Made by a program: the position numbers and the translations under genes
In this document: piece by piece, positions 6,752 to 9,813 of the stretch
Layout of the letters: each line of letters begins with the position of its first letter
How positions within the stretch are numbered: position 1 is the stretch's first letter
Notes under the pieces: model-generated
The model's input: the letters and a program-made list of their open reading frames with translations, nothing else
What the model was told of the DNA's origin: nothing
Database searches by the model: none
Source: Deltaproteobacteria bacterium
GTDB taxonomy: Bacteria; Myxococcota_A; SURF-8
Assembly (NCBI GenBank): GCA_029570245.1
Contig: JAKQSH010000146.1
Coordinates: forward strand, 1 to 9,813
Direction: 5' to 3'
DNA length: 9,813 nucleotides

Positions 6752-7160
6752 ATTCCGGTTGCGTGGCTATGGCCAGTTTCCCGAAACCGGCCAGTTTGGC
6801 CAGGTCCATTACCTTGACAACAGTTCCGTGCTGAGTAGCCGAATCAGCCTGCACTATAACGGTTGAGTCAGATTTCTCCTTCGCCAGAGATTCCAGTTCT
6901 GCCTCAAGCTCGCTGATGCTGACCTTGCGGTTCTGAAAAATTATTTCGCCTTCCTGCGTCACCGCTATAGTCAGATCAACCATCTGCGAAGGACTGTCGG
7001 CGCTGTTGGCCTTGGGAAGATCGACTTCCAAGCCGGGATTGTTTACGAAAGTTGTAGTAATCATAAAGAAAATCAACAGCAGAAATACGACGTCGATAAG
7101 CGGCGTAACGTCCATCACCGCTTCTAGCCGCCTGCCGGATTTGGGATTGCGGAAGTCCAA
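6750..7160 (-). CDS. exbD: ExbD/TolR-family proton-channel protein
   Basis: 136 residues, typical for ExbD/TolR. Topology is a short cytoplasmic N terminus, one membrane helix (about 18-38) with the motif VTPLIDVVFLLLIFFMIT, and a periplasmic domain beginning LEVDLPKANSAD. D23 in the helix matches the proton-carrying aspartate of the family (D25 in E. coli ExbD). With the ExbB-like protein it should form an inner-membrane complex that uses the proton gradient to do work in the periplasm or on the outer membrane. The TTG start is supported by a very strong GGAGGAGGA site 6-7 bases upstream. It begins 2 bases after the exbB stop. ExbD and TolR cannot be firmly told apart from this sequence; no TonB, TolA, TolB or Pal lies nearby. 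Confidence 0.92.
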   Translation of the reverse strand: MDFRNPKSGRRLEAVMDVTPLIDVVFLLLIFFMITTTFVNNPGLEVDLPKANSADSPSQMVDLTIAVTQEGEIIFQNRKVSISELEAELESLAKEKSDSTVIVQADSATQHGTVVKVMDLAKLAGFGKLAIATQPE

Positions 7161-7162
7161 GA

Positions 7163-7765
7163 TTATTCCTCCTCCAGATAATCCATAGCTGAAGTAGCCG
7201 CTTCCTCAAGCTCCAGAAGAAGACTGTCCACGCGCGTAATCAGATGGCGGTAACCAACATACGTCGGAATGGCAACAAACAGACCGGCAGCAGTAGTGAT
7301 GAGGGCTTCCCATATGCCTGACGCCAGCAGACGGGGATCGCCTACGCCCTGAGCCGTCACCTGCTGAAAGACGTTTATCATTCCGGTAACTGTTCCCAGA
7401 AGGCCCATCAGCGGGGAAATTCCGGCAATGGTGCCCATTGCATTCAAATATCTTTCCAGTTCGGCGGCCACCGATTTTCCGGCCTCGGAAAACGACTCTT
7501 TCAAACGTTCACGCCTGCGTTTTTCAACTTTTATGCCGGCCAGAAAAATCGTGGCCAGAGCGGAATTGTTCTGCCTGCACATCACCTCGGCTTCGGAGAG
7601 TTTTTTTGCAGCCAGCAGTTCCCTCAAGGCATGCAAGAGACGATCAGGTACCACTTTAGAACGGCGCAGCGTATAAACGCGCTCCATGAATATCGCCAGA
7701 GAAAGCACGGCTCCCAGGGTTATCGGATACATCAGAAGCCCGCCTTTTTCGAAAAGTTCCATCAT
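7163..7765 (-). CDS. exbB: MotA/TolQ/ExbB-family proton-channel protein
   Basis: 200 residues with three membrane segments: about 10-30 (LLMYPITLGAVLSLAIFMER), about 109-133 (GTIAGISPLMGLLGTVTGMI) and about 150-172 (ALITTAAGLFVAIPTYVGY). A cytoplasmic loop lies between the first two. The GLLGTVTGMI and ALITTAAGL...P motifs are diagnostic of the ExbB/TolQ family, which forms the pentameric channel around ExbD/TolR. The ATG at 7765 overlaps the lipoprotein gene's stop (ATGA) and has GGAGG 9 bases upstream; a second ATG directly follows at 7762. The protein ends in an acidic tail (LEEE) whose codons double as the exbD ribosome site. The partner energised by this motor is not visible in the window. 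Confidence 0.93.
   Translation of the reverse strand: MMELFEKGGLLMYPITLGAVLSLAIFMERVYTLRRSKVVPDRLLHALRELLAAKKLSEAEVMCRQNNSALATIFLAGIKVEKRRRERLKESFSEAGKSVAAELERYLNAMGTIAGISPLMGLLGTVTGMINVFQQVTAQGVGDPRLLASGIWEALITTAAGLFVAIPTYVGYRHLITRVDSLLLELEEAATSAMDYLEEE
7167..7175 (-). promoter_or_regulatory. Strong ribosome binding site for the TTG start of exbD
   Basis: GGAGGAGGA on the minus strand forms part of the last Glu codons of exbB and lies 6 bases before the TTG at 7160. Its strength supports the unusual start and couples ExbD translation to ExbB. Confidence 0.72.
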
Positions 7766-8397
7766 TTGCCTTTTCCTCCGCCGTGTACTGCCAGCGCCCT
7801 GCGCACGTCGTCTTCGATTTTTTTAAGGGATATCGGTCCGATATAGCCCTTAATCTCTTTTCCGCGCGGATCAAGGAGAAGCGTCACTGGTATGGTATCG
7901 ACTTTTCCGTAAGGGGTCTGCCCTTCCACAGTTTCCCCGGATGCCAAGTATACCCTATAGTCTATATTCACGCTATCAACAAATGGCGGAACCATCAATT
8001 CTCCCTGCACATCCATCGCCACGCCCAGAACTTCCAGCCCTTTGTCTTTGTATTTATTGTATATTTCGTTCAGACGCTGCATTTCCAGCTGGCACGGCAA
8101 GGCCCAGGTGGCGAAAAAATTAAGCAGAATCACTTTGCCCCGATAATTTTCCAGCGACGCCGGACGCCCGTTAAGGTCGCGCACCTGAATTTCACCCGGT
8201 TTATATTCCTTCAATGCCATGCGGGCGCGATATTCATTTTCAACATCGTCTGAAACTCCAAGACGCGCAGCCAGTTCGGCAGAAGTAGGTCTGGGCTTGA
8301 AACCAGGCTCCGGTTTTCCGGCACAGGAAAACAGCATTGTAATAATCAGCGCTATGAAAACATATCTGTACATGGCGATCAGTCTGAAAATATTCAT
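7762..8397 (-). CDS. TlpA-like thioredoxin-fold lipoprotein with AxxC in place of CxxC
   Basis: 211 residues. An N-terminal signal ends in a lipobox (LFSC, Cys25), so the protein should be lipidated. Ala26 and Gly27 after the Cys do not look like an inner-membrane retention signal. The thioredoxin/TlpA domain (about 70-205) shows RGKVILLNFFATW, then ALPCQLEM, and later the cis-proline region TIPVTLLLDPRGK. The redox motif reads W-A-L-P-C, with Ala99 where the first active-site cysteine normally is; Cys102 remains. Ordinary TlpA/ResA-type dithiol exchange is therefore unlikely. Two starts are possible: 8397 (MNIFRL), used here, or 8373 (MYRYVF), which gives a 17-residue span to the lipobox Cys. 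Neither has a good ribosome site. The frame is open further upstream, but that part looks non-coding. It is the first gene of the operon. Confidence 0.85.
   Translation of the reverse strand: MNIFRLIAMYRYVFIALIITMLFSCAGKPEPGFKPRPTSAELAARLGVSDDVENEYRARMALKEYKPGEIQVRDLNGRPASLENYRGKVILLNFFATWALPCQLEMQRLNEIYNKYKDKGLEVLGVAMDVQGELMVPPFVDSVNIDYRVYLASGETVEGQTPYGKVDTIPVTLLLDPRGKEIKGYIGPISLKKIEDDVRRALAVHGGGKGK
7775..7779 (-). promoter_or_regulatory. Ribosome binding site of exbB
   Basis: GGAGG on the minus strand lies 9 bases before the ATG at 7765 and 12 before the ATG at 7762, favouring the former. It is inside the last codons of the lipoprotein gene. Confidence 0.6.
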
Positions 8398-8531
8398 TCC
8401 GGTTAATTTAGCACGAAAGACGCACTTCACTCCAGTCAAAATATGAAAACAGAAAAATGGCAAGTAGTTTTCTCTGAAACAATTTTTCCCGGCAGTCGCG
8501 TACTCGAACATGTGGCGAAACCTGTGCCTTG

Positions 8532-8540
8532 TGGTAGAAT
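8532..8540 (+). promoter_or_regulatory. Candidate extended -10 promoter for the glycosyltransferase operon
   Basis: TGG followed by TAGAAT (8535-8540) is a TGn extended -10 with a 5/6 hexamer. No good -35 is seen at 17 bases (GTGGCG), as is common for extended -10 promoters. It would give a leader of about 50 bases before the ATG at 8598. Confidence 0.4.
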
Positions 8541-8597
8541 GTACTCCGGTCCACAGGCGCAGTACTGAACGAACAATAAAATTCTGGAATCGTAGAA

Positions 8598-9782
8598 ATG
8601 AGCGACACAGAGGCTTCTTCAAAAAAACTCGGATCGTGGCTTGAAAGAAAGCTTGGTTTTCAGCTCGGCTCAAAACCTGCCGTAAGGGTGCTTCTGCATC
8701 CGCGCAGCGACGAGAACCCCTACGTTGTCACGTTGAAACAGGAGCTTGAAGAACTGGGCGCCAGAGTGGATTTTATCGAAAAACTGGATTTGAAGGAACT
8801 GCTGCGATTACGACCTTTTTACGATGTGCTGCACATAATGAACATCAGTGAATACGGTTCATCATCTGAACAGATGGATTTTGCCGAACAGTTGAAACAT
8901 CTCTTAAGACAAGTCGGAATCCTGTTTGCAGCACGCCGCATGGGATACCGCCTTTTCTGGACTTCATACAACGATCCGCAGGAAGATCAGGAAGAAGCGC
9001 TGGACAAGATTGGACAGAGACTGCTTTTCGGCATGGCGCACAAGGTCATATGCCTGACGCGCGAGGGCCAGAAAAATTTCCGTGACCGTCACCCTGAGAT
9101 ACCACCAGACAGATTTCAAGTCATTCCGCATCACAGCCTCGAAAACTATTATCCGTGCGACAACAACCTTAAATGCCACGACGATCCGCAGAAGCTTCTG
9201 GGATATACGCCGGAAGGCAGAATTTTTCTGGCCTTCGGTGCGGTGCACCCATATAAGGGTTTGACCGATCTGATTCCGCTCTTCGGCAGACCGCCGCTTG
9301 ACAAACATACGCTTCTGGTGGTCGGCATGCCTTCCAGTCCGCAATACGCCCGCACAATAAAAAGCCTTGCGGAGCCGTTTTCAAATGTACGGACCTTCAT
9401 CCGTTATGTTGCCCGCGACGAAGTTCAGAGTTTTTTCAAAATCAGCGATTTTTATGTGATTCCTCCAAAAAGAATTCGCAATCCGGCTTCGCTGATGCCG
9501 GCGCTTTCATTCGGCCTGCCGGTAATCGCCCCGCGCGCCGGGGTTTTCGAAGACATCATAAACCGGCGGGCGGGAATACTGTACGAACACGGAGGAGCCC
9601 GACCGCTGAAAGAAGCGCTGGTAAAAGCACTGGAACTGGATACGGAATCCGCCAGACAGGAAATCCGCCGCATGCAGCGGGAATTCCGCGCGTCGCGCAT
9701 GGCGCGCCGCCTGTTGAACACTTACCTTGCCGCATTACCCGGCAGGGAAATAATAGAAGAAGAGGAATCATACGAAATATGA
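8598..9782 (+). CDS. GT-B fold glycosyltransferase, GT4-like
   Basis: 394 residues, a normal length for a GT-B enzyme that moves a sugar from a nucleotide donor, probably onto a cell-surface or extracellular polysaccharide or lipid. The N-terminal half has VRVLLHP, then the strand and loop DVLHIMNISEYG and FWTSYNDPQ. The C-terminal half has FGAVHPYKG (213-221), the donor-phosphate type loop with K220, then NPASLMPALSFGLPVIAP (295-312) and GVFEDIINRRAG. The EX7E pair of classic GT4 enzymes is not evident: the position before ALSFG is proline (P301). This resembles the xSxxxALSFGxPVIAP pattern I recall from some exopolysaccharide mannosyltransferases. There is no signal peptide or membrane helix. 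The ATG at 8598 has only a weak GGAA site. The stop overlaps the next gene (ATGA), indicating a longer glycan operon. Confidence 0.85.
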   Translation: MSDTEASSKKLGSWLERKLGFQLGSKPAVRVLLHPRSDENPYVVTLKQELEELGARVDFIEKLDLKELLRLRPFYDVLHIMNISEYGSSSEQMDFAEQLKHLLRQVGILFAARRMGYRLFWTSYNDPQEDQEEALDKIGQRLLFGMAHKVICLTREGQKNFRDRHPEIPPDRFQVIPHHSLENYYPCDNNLKCHDDPQKLLGYTPEGRIFLAFGAVHPYKGLTDLIPLFGRPPLDKHTLLVVGMPSSPQYARTIKSLAEPFSNVRTFIRYVARDEVQSFFKISDFYVIPPKRIRNPASLMPALSFGLPVIAPRAGVFEDIINRRAGILYEHGGARPLKEALVKALELDTESARQEIRRMQREFRASRMARRLLNTYLAALPGREIIEEEESYEI

Positions 9783-9813
9783 GAAACTCGCCCAGAGTTC
9801 TTATACTGTCAAA
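9779..9813 (+). CDS. Start of the next gene (3' truncated by window), possibly a glycosyltransferase
   Basis: An ATG at 9779 overlaps the glycosyltransferase stop in an ATGA arrangement and stays open to the window end, giving MRNSPRVLILS. An AGAGGA lies about 12 bases upstream, a little far for a ribosome site. A short basic start followed by RVLILS is how many GT-B glycosyltransferases begin, which would fit the preceding gene, but eleven residues cannot prove the family. Confidence 0.5.
   Translation, partial: MRNSPRVLILS

Noticed and set aside
8398..8673. Upstream extension of the lipoprotein frame to 8673.
   Set aside because: It would put about 92 residues before a good lipoprotein signal peptide, runs through the intergenic promoter region and into the divergent glycosyltransferase gene, and has no family resemblance.

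Overview
The window holds eleven protein genes in four transcriptional blocks, two of them cut by the window edges. It contains no RNA gene, mobile element or CRISPR array that I can support. The ExbB/ExbD pair and a predicted lipoprotein suggest a bacterium with a Gram-negative (diderm) envelope and moderate GC content. Coding is dense, start and stop codons often overlap (ATGA, TGATG), and TTG is used repeatedly as a start behind strong Shine-Dalgarno sites. The phylum cannot be fixed from sequence reading alone.

Layout. (1) 1-1472, plus strand: the 3' end of a uridine phosphorylase gene, nadD overlapping it by four bases, then after 55 bp a small class I SAM-dependent methyltransferase. 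(2) 1550-2398, minus strand: panB, convergent with the methyltransferase. (3) 2619-3782, plus strand: a HAD-family phosphatase and a short LemA-like membrane protein, both starting with TTG and 3 bp apart. These are divergent from panB across a 220-bp region with plausible back-to-back promoters. (4) 3783-8397, minus strand: a five-gene, tightly coupled operon encoding, in order of transcription, a TlpA-like thioredoxin-fold lipoprotein, ExbB/TolQ-like, ExbD/TolR-like, a MEMO-family (AmmeMemoRadiSam B) protein, and a large six-TM, two-GAF, GGDEF diguanylate cyclase. (5) 8598-9813, plus strand: a GT4-like glycosyltransferase followed, with an ATGA overlap, by the start of another gene.

The biosynthetic block is housekeeping: nucleoside salvage, NAD synthesis and pantothenate synthesis. 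The most interesting part is the tlpA-exbB-exbD-memo-GGDEF operon. It joins a lipoprotein whose redox motif is AxxC instead of CxxC, a proton-driven ExbBD-type motor with no TonB in view, a MEMO protein with its metal-binding residues intact, and a cyclic-di-GMP synthase with both its active site and its product-inhibition site intact. No partner is visible for several of these parts, so their joint function is open. The convergent ends of blocks 3 and 4 touch with no intergenic DNA.
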